Source of the DNA: JANXVY01 sp040080145
GTDB lineage: Bacteria > Pseudomonadota > Alphaproteobacteria > Rhizobiales > Hyphomicrobiaceae
NCBI GenBank assembly: GCA_040080145.1
Contig: JBEBJA010000028.1
Coordinates: 1 to 64,000 of the forward strand
Length of the DNA stretch: 64,000 bases
Direction: 5' to 3'
In this document: piece after piece, positions 56,201 to 64,000 of the stretch
How positions within the stretch are numbered: position 1 is the first letter of the stretch
Layout: every line of letters begins with the position of its first letter
Notes under the pieces: model-generated
Told to the model about the DNA's origin: nothing
Database searches by the model: none
What the model saw: the letters and a program-made list of their open reading frames with translations, nothing else
Program-made: the position numbers and the translations under genes

Positions 56201-57388
56201 ATGGCGAGGGTGCGAGGGTTGAACCGCCTCACGGCTTTGGAGATCAAAGCCGCACAGTCGGCAGGCTGGCATGGCGATGGCGGCGGGCTTTATCTTGAGG
56301 TCGATGCCAAAGGTGGCCGCAGGTGGATGCTGCGCCTTGTGGTCGCCGGTCGTCGTCGGGATTTCGGCCTTGGCCCCTTGCACAAGGTTACGCTGCAACA
56401 AGCCCGCGCTCGCGCCGCTGAATATCGCTCACTCGCCTATCAGGGGATCGATCCTGTTGCCGAAAAGCGTGCCCGCCGTCCCGCCCCTATGGTCCCGAGC
56501 TTCGAGCACGCGGCCACCGAGGTTCATCGCAACCGCATGAAAGGGTGGAGCAACGGCAAGCATGTCGATCAGTGGATCAACACGCTACGCGATCACGCCT
56601 TCCCTATCCTTGGTGCGCGGCCAGTAAATGAAATCAGCACGCCCGATGTGTTGAAGGTGCTCACCCCGATCTGGATCACCAAGCCCGAGACCGCACGCCG
56701 CGTGCGTCAACGCATGAAGACCGTGCTCGAATGGGCGCGGGCCGCAGGACACCGTTCCGGCGAAAACCCCATCGATCTCATCGGCGACGCCTTACCGAAA
56801 GCGTCCAGCACGAGTGTGGAGCATCACGCGGCACTACCATTCGCCGAAGTCGGCGCGTTTGTGAGCGCACTCCGAGCCGGACCATCCGAAACCGTGACCA
56901 AGCTCGCCTTTGAACTCTTGATCCTGACTGCCTCCCGCACCATCGAAATCCGCCGCGCCAAGTGGGACCAGATCGATTGGGAGAAAAAGGTTTGGACGCG
57001 ACCGGCAGAGGATATGAAAGCGCGGCGCGAGCATGCCGTGCCGCTTTCAGCTCGCGCCATGGAACTCCTTTGCGAGGCGAAGGCGCATGGCGGCGGCGTC
57101 ACCACCGGCTTGATTTTTCGTAAAGGAACGGGAGAGCGGCGGCTCTCCGAGAACCGCTTTCTGAATGCCCGCGATACAATCGGGTATGGCGAGCGCTGCA
57201 CGCCGCACGGTTTCAGGTCAAGCTTCCGCGACTGGGCCGCAGAGACGACGCAGTTCCCGTCGGAAGTGGTAGAAATGGCATTGGCCCATACCATCAAGAG
57301 CAAAGCCGAGGCCGCCTACCGGCGCGGCGACCTTCTCGCCAAGCGCCGCGAGTTGATGGAAGCTTGGGCGGCGCATGTTTGCGGGTGA
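56201..57388 (+). CDS. Tyrosine site-specific integrase, P4/DUF4102 type
   Basis: The 395-residue integrase has the N-terminal arm-binding domain (GDGGGLYLEVDAKGGRRW), a core-binding domain near residues 100-195 and a catalytic domain with Arg246 (TASRTIEIRRAKW), His336 and Arg339 (HGFRSSFRDW), His363 and the nucleophile Tyr373 (KAEAAYRRGD). All catalytic residues are present. The ATG at 56201 follows a GATAGAGA stretch. It directs the island into the tRNA-Ser gene 213 bases upstream (inference from position). Confidence 0.94.
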   Translation: MARVRGLNRLTALEIKAAQSAGWHGDGGGLYLEVDAKGGRRWMLRLVVAGRRRDFGLGPLHKVTLQQARARAAEYRSLAYQGIDPVAEKRARRPAPMVPSFEHAATEVHRNRMKGWSNGKHVDQWINTLRDHAFPILGARPVNEISTPDVLKVLTPIWITKPETARRVRQRMKTVLEWARAAGHRSGENPIDLIGDALPKASSTSVEHHAALPFAEVGAFVSALRAGPSETVTKLAFELLILTASRTIEIRRAKWDQIDWEKKVWTRPAEDMKARREHAVPLSARAMELLCEAKAHGGGVTTGLIFRKGTGERRLSENRFLNARDTIGYGERCTPHGFRSSFRDWAAETTQFPSEVVEMALAHTIKSKAEAAYRRGDLLAKRRELMEAWAAHVCG

Positions 57389-57558
57389 TGGTGCGCAGTG
57401 CTTCTGCACAACATTCTTGATGCTGTGTTGTTCGGGGTGCTACCGTCTCTTTACGGTCAATCGGGGAAGCTCGTCGGCTGACTGCGCGGGGCAGGGGATT
57501 CAACACGATACGTAAATCTGCCAACGCCCGACATCCAGCAAGATCGAAGGGGACCATA

Positions 57559-57741
57559 ATGTTGAGCGACGATGACAAGCGGCGCATTCAGGCCGAAGAG
57601 CAATATCGCGCTCAGGTGCGAAACCAACAAGCACCCGTCAAGACTGAGGGCTTTACCGACAAACTTAACCGCTTCCGCATGTGGTTTGGCATTATCGTAG
57701 CCGTCTTATTTATCGCGTTCATGATGATGCTCCAGAAGTAG
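57559..57741 (+). CDS. Small membrane protein, 60 residues
   Basis: The product has a charged N-terminal half (DDDKRRIQAEEQYRAQVRNQ) and one C-terminal transmembrane helix (MWFGIIVAVLFIAFMMMLQ), so it is probably tail-anchored with the soluble part in the cytoplasm. AAGGGGA precedes the ATG. No known function. Confidence 0.65.
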   Translation: MLSDDDKRRIQAEEQYRAQVRNQQAPVKTEGFTDKLNRFRMWFGIIVAVLFIAFMMMLQK

Positions 57742-58114
57742 GCTGTTGCGCCTCGTGCCCGCCGCCGCAGGTGGAGATTACAAGCCACGGCGGACCGATA
57801 TAGACGAGCACATGTATGCCGGAATTGGCCAGCCTGCTCTACGAGAGGATATGATTGCGAAATCATATCCTCATCTCACTATGCGCCTCTATTCACTCAT
57901 CCATCCACCCGCTTGCTTTCGCTCATCTTCACCGCTCCATCCATTTTGAACCAATTCGTTCTTCCCGATGCAGCGGCCACTGGGTTGCAGGTCCGGCGCT
58001 GTATTCAGCCTCGGGCTCGCGGGTCTTCACTCATCCCCTCGTAATCTTCGTTGTCTCCGACTCTAGTAGGCATAAAATTTGCTTTACACGGATCAATATG
58101 TCATAATTGAGCAT
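57742..58114. other. Gene-poor gap in the island with a perfect palindrome
   Basis: No convincing gene. A 12-bp perfect inverted repeat, GAGGATATGATT (57845-57856) and AATCATATCCTC (57861-57872), loop GCGA, stands out. No T run follows. A CATCCATCC-type simple stretch lies near 57896-57950. Confidence 0.7.
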
Positions 58115-58402
58115 ATGTGTTCAGATGATTTCAACAAGTGCGCGGGTGTCGCTGGCGGAGCATTCCTTGCCGTCGGAATAACGAGCAGCAACATGGGGGT
58201 TCTTGCGATGGTCGCACCCGCGATGCCAACTGCGGCTAGCTTTTACGCCCTGTTAAGCGTTGCCGCCGTTGTGATGCCATTGACGGCAGTGTTCGCAGCG
58301 ACCGCTGGCTATCTTGGGACGAAGGCACTGATGCGTCGGATGGATGACAACTCGCGGCCCACATCGATCCCGCAACGTCGAGATGTTGGCATCAAGAGAT
58401 AA
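58115..58402 (+). CDS. Hypothetical small membrane protein
   Basis: The product is 95 residues from the ATG at 58115. Two hydrophobic stretches (CAGVAGGAFLAVGITSSNMG-VLAMV and SFYALLSVAAVVMPLTAVFA) are separated by a short Pro-containing turn, followed by a basic tail. No family is recognised. It could be the first gene of a three-gene unit with the next two. Confidence 0.5.
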   Translation: MCSDDFNKCAGVAGGAFLAVGITSSNMGVLAMVAPAMPTAASFYALLSVAAVVMPLTAVFAATAGYLGTKALMRRMDDNSRPTSIPQRRDVGIKR

Positions 58403-58453
58403 AGTAGGGTAGTCTGTTCCCGTTCCTTCTGGATGCACGAGAGATGCATTATC

Positions 58454-59164
58454 ATGCGGCTGACGAGACGACCGGACCAGCAATTTCAGTACCGTCCGCA
58501 GCCGAGGATAGTTGTGCCACCTCCTGCTCCAAAGAAGCGACCATGGACTGCCAGCATCGCCATCGCTGCGCTCATTGCCTTCGTGGGCGGACTCGCCAAG
58601 CTTGTCGTTGACGCAGACAAGATCAACGATGTCGCCTGCAAGTATCGAACAGACGAATTGGGCAATCGCCCTGCTCATTGTCCCCCGCCACCGCTACCCA
58701 AGAATTTTGATAAAGGTACGATCGATGACGTACGGGCCACGAGAGCCACTGCCGAGCGCCTAGAGCGGAAGCTCGATGTTGTGTCCAACGAACGCCAAGC
58801 GCCTCGCCTTTCGCTGGAGCACGCGTTCCATGTGACGCCGCTCTCTTTTAGCTCCGATCTGACCGTATCCGTTAGGAAGGTAAGCACCGATGTGGGCGGC
58901 TACTTCCGGTTGTTTATCTGTCGGCGGAATTCTGAAACAATGAGACGAGTTGGTGAGAGCGCATATGCTGCTGGGTCGGATGATTTTTCATTCGCGGAAA
59001 CATTCGCGAGCAATCAAGCAATTATTCTTTTAAACGTCGAGCCGAGGGGCAAGGATCCAGTCACGATAATTTCAGTGTGGGATCTTTCAAAGAATGTACG
59101 CATCAATGAACCGGTTAGCCGTGCTGGACTTCTAGCTTGCGGTGATATCAAGGGGCAATTTTGA
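58454..59164 (+). CDS. Hypothetical single-pass membrane protein
   Basis: The 236-residue product has a Pro/Arg-rich cytoplasmic start, one transmembrane helix (WTASIAIAALIAFVGGLAKL), a short Cys pair region (CKYRTDELGNRPAHCPPPPL), a helical linker and a beta-rich C-terminal domain. The start could instead be 58433. The stop and the next ATG share a base (TGATG), so it is coupled to the thioredoxin-fold protein. No known family. Confidence 0.65.
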   Translation: MRLTRRPDQQFQYRPQPRIVVPPPAPKKRPWTASIAIAALIAFVGGLAKLVVDADKINDVACKYRTDELGNRPAHCPPPPLPKNFDKGTIDDVRATRATAERLERKLDVVSNERQAPRLSLEHAFHVTPLSFSSDLTVSVRKVSTDVGGYFRLFICRRNSETMRRVGESAYAAGSDDFSFAETFASNQAIILLNVEPRGKDPVTIISVWDLSKNVRINEPVSRAGLLACGDIKGQF

Positions 59165-60030
59165 TGAGAATATCATCGCGTTACTTGGGGGTGCTTGTTG
59201 CCTTAGCAATAGCCATTTTTCCCAAGCCGGTTTATGCTGATTGGTGCGGTGCTACCGACGCTCAAAACTGGCAAGAATTCGAAACTCTTCTCGGAGCCGA
59301 TGTTTCGAGTAGTTCAGAGCGCCCTTTGCTGATTATAGCTGGTGCCCCATGGTGCCCTTATTGTGCGCAAGCATTCAAAAACCTACAGGCGAAGCGGTAT
59401 AGGTTCGACGTTCGGTTCGTTCCACAAGACGCGATCAACCCGAAGGATCGAGATCAATTGGCCGATCTCGTGGTCGACGGCACGGTGAAATCTCTCGTGC
59501 GCGTCTTCGTGCAACGATCTGTTGCGAGCCAGCCAGTAGCTCCGCAGCAGAAACAGCTTGTGAATGATATTCAATTAGTAACAATGCTGGCAATGATCGC
59601 GCGATTCGAGTCGCCGGGCGGCGCTAAGCTGGCGTCGCCAACCGTGTTTTATCTGACGCGAGACCGTGTGCGCATTATTGCCGGAATGCCAAACTTCGAA
59701 GCTATTGAGCGAGAAATCGTGAAAGAGCCAAGAACTACAGCACCTCCTACAATGCGACGTTTCTTGCAAACCGGGCTACCGACTCCGCGACCGATTGCGG
59801 GCATTCCAGTAGCAAAGAAATCGGACACACGCTTGCGCATCCTGCCCGATGGCTCTGCCTTTTCGTACTTATGCAGTCCAAAGGACGGGGGCTACTCAGA
59901 CCCGAACGTCAACAGGGGAGTTGTTCACGTCGATGGCGAGGATTGGCTAGCTTTTTCAATCTTCCCAACGTACCCAAATTTATTCATATACGGCCGAGGT
60001 AGTGAGTTTACAGGATGGCAACCGCTATAG
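59164..60030 (+). CDS. Secreted thioredoxin-fold protein with CPYC site
   Basis: The 288-residue product has a signal peptide (LGVLVALAIAIFPKPVYA) and a thioredoxin-like part with the redox motif Cys64-Pro-Tyr-Cys67 in IIAGAPWCPYCAQAF. A later cis-Pro candidate is in ASPTVFYLTRD, followed by a C-terminal domain of about 100 residues not seen in simple thioredoxins. It should act on disulfides in the periplasm, perhaps on the Cys pair of its coupled membrane partner (inference). It is unlike DsbA/C in overall layout. Confidence 0.72.
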   Translation: MRISSRYLGVLVALAIAIFPKPVYADWCGATDAQNWQEFETLLGADVSSSSERPLLIIAGAPWCPYCAQAFKNLQAKRYRFDVRFVPQDAINPKDRDQLADLVVDGTVKSLVRVFVQRSVASQPVAPQQKQLVNDIQLVTMLAMIARFESPGGAKLASPTVFYLTRDRVRIIAGMPNFEAIEREIVKEPRTTAPPTMRRFLQTGLPTPRPIAGIPVAKKSDTRLRILPDGSAFSYLCSPKDGGYSDPNVNRGVVHVDGEDWLAFSIFPTYPNLFIYGRGSEFTGWQPL

Positions 60031-60092
60031 CCATTCGTTGGCGCACCTGATACTAGGCCGCGAAAGCTGCATGTTCAAATGCGCATGGTCGT

Positions 60093-60638
60093 TTACATCA
60101 TTCTTGCTATCGTGCTGTGATGAACGTTCATTTCGCGAGCAACCTCGCGCAATGATTGGCCTTGGTGCAACAACCGGCGGGCTGTCGCCTGCTGCGTCGC
60201 GTTGAGCTTGGGCTTGCGCCCGAATTTGATCCCACTCTTGGCGGCAGCGCGACGACCATCGGCTGCACGCTTCACAATCCGCTCCCGCTCGTCTTCCGCC
60301 AATGCCGACAGGAAAGCGAGGAACCCCTGCCCGATTTTAGTAGTGAGGTCCAAATGCGGCTTGTCGAGCACCTTGATCGCTGCCCCTCGCGCGTAGACGC
60401 GCTGCATAATTGCGATGCCGTCAAACATCGAGCGCGTTGCTCGATCCCATTCCGCGAGCACAAGCACGTCACCATCGCCCAGAGCGTCAATCGCCTTCTC
60501 CAATTCGGGCCTACCCTTAACATCCTTTCCCGACGCCTTCTCCGCATGGATCGTAGTGCAGCCAGCGGCGCGAAGGCATCCAAGCTGGCGTTCGAGATTT
60601 TGATGGATGGTGGAAACGCGAGCATAACCGATCAACAT
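60093..60638 (-). CDS. Serine recombinase (resolvase/invertase)
   Basis: The 181-residue protein has the catalytic Ser9 in IGYARVSTIHQNLERQL, then EKASGKDVKGRPEL, LVLAEWDRATRSMFD, FLAFLSALAEDERERI and a C-terminal helix-turn-helix (SLREVAREMNVHHSTIARM). The start is the ATG at 60638; the frame extends 14 codons more. It is intact by length and motifs. No inverted invertible segment is obvious around it. Confidence 0.9.
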   Translation of the reverse strand: MLIGYARVSTIHQNLERQLGCLRAAGCTTIHAEKASGKDVKGRPELEKAIDALGDGDVLVLAEWDRATRSMFDGIAIMQRVYARGAAIKVLDKPHLDLTTKIGQGFLAFLSALAEDERERIVKRAADGRRAAAKSGIKFGRKPKLNATQQATARRLLHQGQSLREVAREMNVHHSTIARMM

Positions 60639-60834
60639 GGGCGGAATCGTAACAAGAACCGCCCGACATACGCACCGCACTTTCGCGACTTACTAACAAT
60701 CTGATTTTGTTGCGATTTGCTGCGTGGTGCGTATTTCCTGATTTATGCACCACGCTGCGGAGATAGCCACATGGCAAACTTTGACATGCTGGAAGCAAAG
60801 GATGTATAATGATTATATTGAAAGGAATTACATA

Positions 60835-61083
60835 ATGGCGACGATGAATATTTCACTCCCTGATGAAATGAAGTCTTGGATCGATACACAAACCGATGGC
60901 AATCAATATGGCAATGCCAGCGAGTTCATGCGCGACCTTATACGTCGCGAGCAGAATCGTCGAACCGCCATCCAAACGCTGAAGCAGCTCGTGCAGGAGG
61001 GCATCGACAGCGGTGCAGGACGATTCCCCGATTTCGATGCGATCAAGGCCGAAGCCCGCAAGACGTTTGAACCCCGTCGCTGA
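60835..61083 (+). CDS. parD: ParD-type antitoxin
   Basis: The 82-residue protein has a ribbon-helix-helix start (MNISLPDEMKSWIDTQTDGN) and YGNASEFMRDLIRREQNRR, then a C-terminal toxin-binding tail (GRFPDFDAIKAEARKTFEPR). An AT-rich promoter-like stretch (TATAATGATTATATTGAAAGG) lies just upstream and is the likely autoregulated operator. The toxin gene follows after 2 bases. Confidence 0.92.
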   Translation: MATMNISLPDEMKSWIDTQTDGNQYGNASEFMRDLIRREQNRRTAIQTLKQLVQEGIDSGAGRFPDFDAIKAEARKTFEPRR

Positions 61084-61085
61084 CA

Positions 61086-61382
61086 ATGACCTTGCGCCTC
61101 ACTGCCATCGCTGAGCGAGACCTCATTTCTATCTGGCACTACATTGCCCGCGACAATCTGCAAGCAGCCGACATTCTTCTCGATGACCTAGGCGCAGCAT
61201 CTCGCAACCTTGAGCAGTTTCCGTCGCTCGGCCCGTCCCGCGATGACCTCGGTGTTGGCGTGCGATACCTGCCCTGTCGTACCTACTTGATCTTGTACCG
61301 ACAAATCCACAATGGGATAGAGGTCATCCGATACCTCCATGGCGACCGCGACCTTTACGGTGCCCTGACTGACTTCTCCTGA
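61086..61382 (+). CDS. parE: ParE/RelE-superfamily toxin
   Basis: The 98-residue toxin matches ParE: RLTAIAERDLISIWHYIARD, LEQFPSLGPSRDDLG and VRYLPCRTYLILYRQ, ending IRYLHGDRDLYGAL. ParE toxins poison DNA gyrase (family knowledge). It is co-transcribed with parD. The 300-base gap 61383-61684 after it has no convincing gene. Confidence 0.93.
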   Translation: MTLRLTAIAERDLISIWHYIARDNLQAADILLDDLGAASRNLEQFPSLGPSRDDLGVGVRYLPCRTYLILYRQIHNGIEVIRYLHGDRDLYGALTDFS

Positions 61383-61684
61383 CTTTCGCAACGCTTGCAT
61401 GTCCGCCGCTGGGGCAACTACCGGTGGCTCGAAGCCGGTTGCGTTCAGCGACTGTTGACCCGTTGCTGAAGTCGTTTCATCAGTCCAGACTGCTCCAAAC
61501 CATACCCACAAGAGCGGCGTCAATGCGAAGTACTCGTTTATGTTTGACGCCTGTACTGGGCGATGCAAGATAACGAAGGCGGCTTGTATGGGGCATGTAG
61601 CGCAAGAAGATGCCCGCCCCAGAGATTGCGAGATGAGGCAAGTTCAATTGACGACAATGTGCGCCGTGCATCAGTGAGGACGTA

Positions 61685-63232
61685 ATGGAAATTGACTATC
61701 CAGAGCACTATGCTGGCGACATCAATGAAGCCATTGAAATTGCAAAACATTTACAGAATAGTGGAAAATTTGATATTTTTCGTGGTCAATTTTTAAATTT
61801 TCCAATCAGGCCGACGGGATTGCGGGAGGGGATTGATCGAAAAAAAGCCGCACAGGATTTGAACCACTTTCATGAGTGGGTTCGCAGGACACCCGAGCTA
61901 GCATCATTGCATGACGCTCCAGACGCAGTATTGGCAGTAGCTCAGCACTATGGCATGCCGACGCCGCTTCTGGACTTCACCACTGACCCGAACATTGCGG
62001 GGCATTTTGCGTCACTTGGAAAACTAACGGACGATATCCCAGTCAGCCAGAGAGTCGGCACTATCATCTGCGCTAACAGACAAAGATTGGCCGACTCATG
62101 GAGGGACATAAATGAGCGGGCCAAGTCTAAAGAACCTTATATGGACTTGGTCCGTGTAGTCGAGCTTGACGTGCGAAACCTGTGGCGATTGCAAGCTCAG
62201 CGTGGGTTATTTTTGAAAATTCATGTAGATCCCAACCTTCTAGAAATGTTCTCGCATCTGTTGCACATTTATTTTCCTCAATCTAACAAGCAGTCGACCA
62301 TCGAAGACAGGCAAGTTTATCCGCCGAACAGGAGTCACCTTGAGACCTTGCTCGATCAATACTTCCTAATTCGAAGCTATCCTGAGCGTCGACAAAAGAT
62401 GAACGAAGTGTTTGGTCACGAAATGGTGATAGCAGAAGATCGAGTGCGAGCTAGTCAAAAAAAGCAATTCAAGACCGGCGACTTTCCACCGATACATCCA
62501 TCGTGGAATATGCTCGCCATCTCGGGATGGCTGGAGGAGCCAGACGACCAATTCCTAGGTGAGGGTAACCTGAAGCAGGTGACAATAGTTGTTGATCTGG
62601 CTCAGACTGCAGCGGAAACCTTTGGTGCCGTCTGGAAAAAATTGATGCTAGAGACAGACCTTGTTTCACTGAGGAGTGCTCAGAATGTCGACTGGCGAAT
62701 TGAGACAATTGCTGGAGAAGAAATCTACGTGGATGGCGAAGGCTCACCCACGATAGAACCTGTAAACTCTGAGTTTGATGATGAAGAAAATGATTCCGTG
62801 GCAGGAATTGTAGCCATTATATTTGATGGGATGAGATTGAAACCGTACAGCTCCAATCACATTTCCACTGCCATAGCGGCTTATCTAGGAATGTTAGTAG
62901 AGTCTGCTGATGGTCTTTTAGAAGATATTGCGGATATCGAGATGATCGGCGGTTGGACGAGAGGTCGGTGCTTCTGCAATTCGACGGATTTGCTGCATGC
63001 TATGCGTTGCGATCTATTGGAATACGTCAAGAACGATGTGCATGCGCAAATTGAACAGCAAGGTTGGCGCGGAAGTCTTGGATTGTGCGTTGATCCGCAA
63101 CGACTGTTCGTCTTTGATGAGTTCATAAATTTGTTTGCTGAGCAACTTATCCCAACTCAAGCGTTGCTGCGCGTTGAAAAAGACGTTTTTGTGCTGAACC
63201 CGGCGCGGGTAGAACAAATCGGAGAATCCTAG
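61685..63232 (+). CDS. FRG-domain protein, large, AT-rich
   Basis: The 515-residue product has the FRG motif at residues 32-34 (FDIFRGQ) and the second block AVAQHYGMPTPLLDFTTDPN at 84-102, the two hallmarks of FRG domains. The remaining 400 residues are of unknown type, with an acidic insert (NSEFDDEENDS) near 365 and no transmembrane helix. The FRG domain's biochemical role is not established; the family turns up in mobile and defence-like loci (family knowledge, limited). Base composition is far more AT-rich than the core genes. It stands alone between ParDE and HigBA-like pairs. Confidence 0.85.
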   Translation: MEIDYPEHYAGDINEAIEIAKHLQNSGKFDIFRGQFLNFPIRPTGLREGIDRKKAAQDLNHFHEWVRRTPELASLHDAPDAVLAVAQHYGMPTPLLDFTTDPNIAGHFASLGKLTDDIPVSQRVGTIICANRQRLADSWRDINERAKSKEPYMDLVRVVELDVRNLWRLQAQRGLFLKIHVDPNLLEMFSHLLHIYFPQSNKQSTIEDRQVYPPNRSHLETLLDQYFLIRSYPERRQKMNEVFGHEMVIAEDRVRASQKKQFKTGDFPPIHPSWNMLAISGWLEEPDDQFLGEGNLKQVTIVVDLAQTAAETFGAVWKKLMLETDLVSLRSAQNVDWRIETIAGEEIYVDGEGSPTIEPVNSEFDDEENDSVAGIVAIIFDGMRLKPYSSNHISTAIAAYLGMLVESADGLLEDIADIEMIGGWTRGRCFCNSTDLLHAMRCDLLEYVKNDVHAQIEQQGWRGSLGLCVDPQRLFVFDEFINLFAEQLIPTQALLRVEKDVFVLNPARVEQIGES

Positions 63233-63332
63233 GCGCTAGCTCTCCTCGACTCTGGTCAGAATTCTATGCGTTATGCGCCTTAATCACAATCAGACGGATG
63301 GTCAACGGGCGCAACATTTCTGTTGCATGTGT

Positions 63333-63629
63333 TCAAGCTCGCTTCGGCGACTTTTCGGGCTCGAACGTGATGCGGAGCCTCGTCCCTGTTGCCCGCGCAA
63401 AGCGCTTGAGCGTGCTACCGGACGGAATGGTGCGGCCACTCTCCATTCGCGCAATGGCGCTTTGCGACGTATCCATTTTCTCGGCCAATTCCTCTTGCGT
63501 GAGGCCAGCACGCGACCGTGCAGAAATCAGCTCCGAGGCCAGAGCGAATTCCTCTTCAAGCGCATCGTACTCGCGGCGGTAATCGTCGTCGCGCAGCCAC
63601 TTTTTATGCAGGTCCTTGATCTTGGTCAT
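63333..63629 (-). CDS. XRE-family antitoxin, HigA-like
   Basis: The 98-residue protein has a helix-turn-helix at about residues 42-95 (RAGLTQEELAEKMDTSQSAI and ARMESGRTIPSGSTLKRFAR). The ATG at 63629 overlaps the stop of the upstream toxin gene by 4 bases, fixing the start; the frame upstream is open but only by chance. Toxin-first order is typical of higBA. Confidence 0.9.
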   Translation of the reverse strand: MTKIKDLHKKWLRDDDYRREYDALEEEFALASELISARSRAGLTQEELAEKMDTSQSAIARMESGRTIPSGSTLKRFARATGTRLRITFEPEKSPKRA

Positions 63630-63961
63630 CGCACGTCCTTTGCCCGCTCGCGGGCCAGTCTGAGTTCTTTGTTGGGCGTCTTCTGCGTCTTCTTGATGAA
63701 GACCCGCACAATGACGACGCGCTGCCCAGACGCGGTCACGTAAATGGCACGCGATATGCCGTCCTTGCCCCTGATGCGCAGCTCCCATAGCTTGTCGTCA
63801 AGGTGATCGACGGTATCGCGTGGCAGGGCATCAAGCCCATGCTCCTCAATGATACCAGACAGGCGGACCAATCGGGCTCGCATGTCGGCGGGGAGAACTT
63901 CAATCTCCGCATCGACGAGTTCGTTCAACGTGTTGACCGTCCATGCCATCTTAATCATCAT
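63626..63961 (-). CDS. RelE/HigB-like toxin (Gp49/DUF891 family)
   Basis: The 111-residue product shows VDAEIEVLPADMRARLVRL, KLWELRIRGKDGISRAIYVT and VIVRVFIKKTQKTPNKELRL, the core of the Gp49/HigB-like mRNA interferase family. Starts at 63961 or 63949 are both possible. It is translationally coupled to the XRE gene by a 4-base overlap. Confidence 0.9.
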   Translation of the reverse strand: MMIKMAWTVNTLNELVDAEIEVLPADMRARLVRLSGIIEEHGLDALPRDTVDHLDDKLWELRIRGKDGISRAIYVTASGQRVVIVRVFIKKTQKTPNKELRLARERAKDVR

Positions 63962-64000
63962 ACCAATATTGAGATATTTAAGTCAAGCAATGTTGCAACG

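Larger units (their letters stand above)
55988..64000. mobile_element. tRNA-Ser-associated genomic island, right end outside the window
   Basis: Evidence is the tRNA gene with an adjacent tyrosine integrase, followed by hypothetical small proteins, a serine recombinase, two toxin-antitoxin pairs and a strongly AT-richer FRG gene. No housekeeping gene occurs after the tRNA. I looked for a second copy of the tRNA 3' end (GGTTCGAATCCCACCCTCTCC) and found none before base 64000, so the island either extends further or has lost its right attachment site. Confidence 0.75.

Noticed and set aside
60093..60638. Phase-variable invertible switch at the serine recombinase
   Set aside because: I found no inverted repeat pair flanking a promoter next to the gene; it is more likely a resolvase of a mobile element.
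55988..64000. CRISPR array or cas genes in the island
   Set aside because: No regularly spaced direct repeats of 25-40 bases and no Cas-like protein anywhere in the window.

Overview
The window is chromosomal DNA of an alphaproteobacterium, most likely of the order Hyphomicrobiales (Rhizobiales). This is inferred from gene content: an intracellular PHB depolymerase with a Cys lipase box, a bactofilin, a MuiA-type protein, ATP-type PEP carboxykinase, DUF1345, DUF2939, DUF4166 and DUF4399 proteins, a HerA-like ATPase paired with a soluble histidine kinase, and many short intergenic palindromes. Core genes have strongly GC-biased third codon positions. I cannot name the genus from sequence alone.

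Layout. 0-6 kb: edge of a large AsmA/DUF3971 protein, a Bcp peroxiredoxin, a bactofilin, SfsA and MsrB. 6-13 kb: an alpha/beta hydrolase, PhaZ, a DUF2939 protein, a MuiA-family protein preceded by three stacked inverted repeats, and three small membrane proteins. 13-23 kb: aspartate aminotransferase, a type I secretion ABC transporter/adaptor pair, PckA and Acs. 23-30 kb: a protein-kinase-like gene broken by one in-frame stop, a TadG/vWA protein, ProB, DUF1345, an anchored protein and MoaA. 30-37 kb: exported proteins (lysozyme-like, GH114-like, a small Cys-rich protein, a TPR-cytochrome c fusion), GpsA, a lone AT-richer DUF2971 gene and a palindrome-rich gap. 37-46.8 kb: AroC, a sirtuin, two RNA methyltransferases, DUF4399, a DegP-type protease, Psd and PssA (phosphatidylethanolamine synthesis) and a fumarylacetoacetase-family enzyme. 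46.9-55.8 kb: ManC, the HerA/kinase pair, an outer-membrane-like protein, an OprB-type porin, a GbsR/MarR regulator and DUF4166.

55.9-64 kb is a mobile island. It starts at a tRNA-Ser(CGA) followed 213 bp later by a tyrosine integrase, then small membrane proteins, a secreted CPYC thioredoxin-fold protein with a membrane partner, a serine recombinase, ParDE, a large AT-richer FRG-domain protein and a HigBA-like pair. Its right end is not in the window. The FRG protein between two toxin-antitoxin modules is the best candidate for an undescribed defence-type function.

How the genes relate. Acs, PckA and PhaZ serve acetate/PHB and gluconeogenic carbon flow, and the sirtuin could control Acs by deacylation. 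MsrB, Bcp and DegP are stress repair functions. Psd and PssA act in sequence. A family of about 115-bp palindromic elements recurs at 14.7, 20.7 and 52.8 kb, with other palindrome types in several other gaps.
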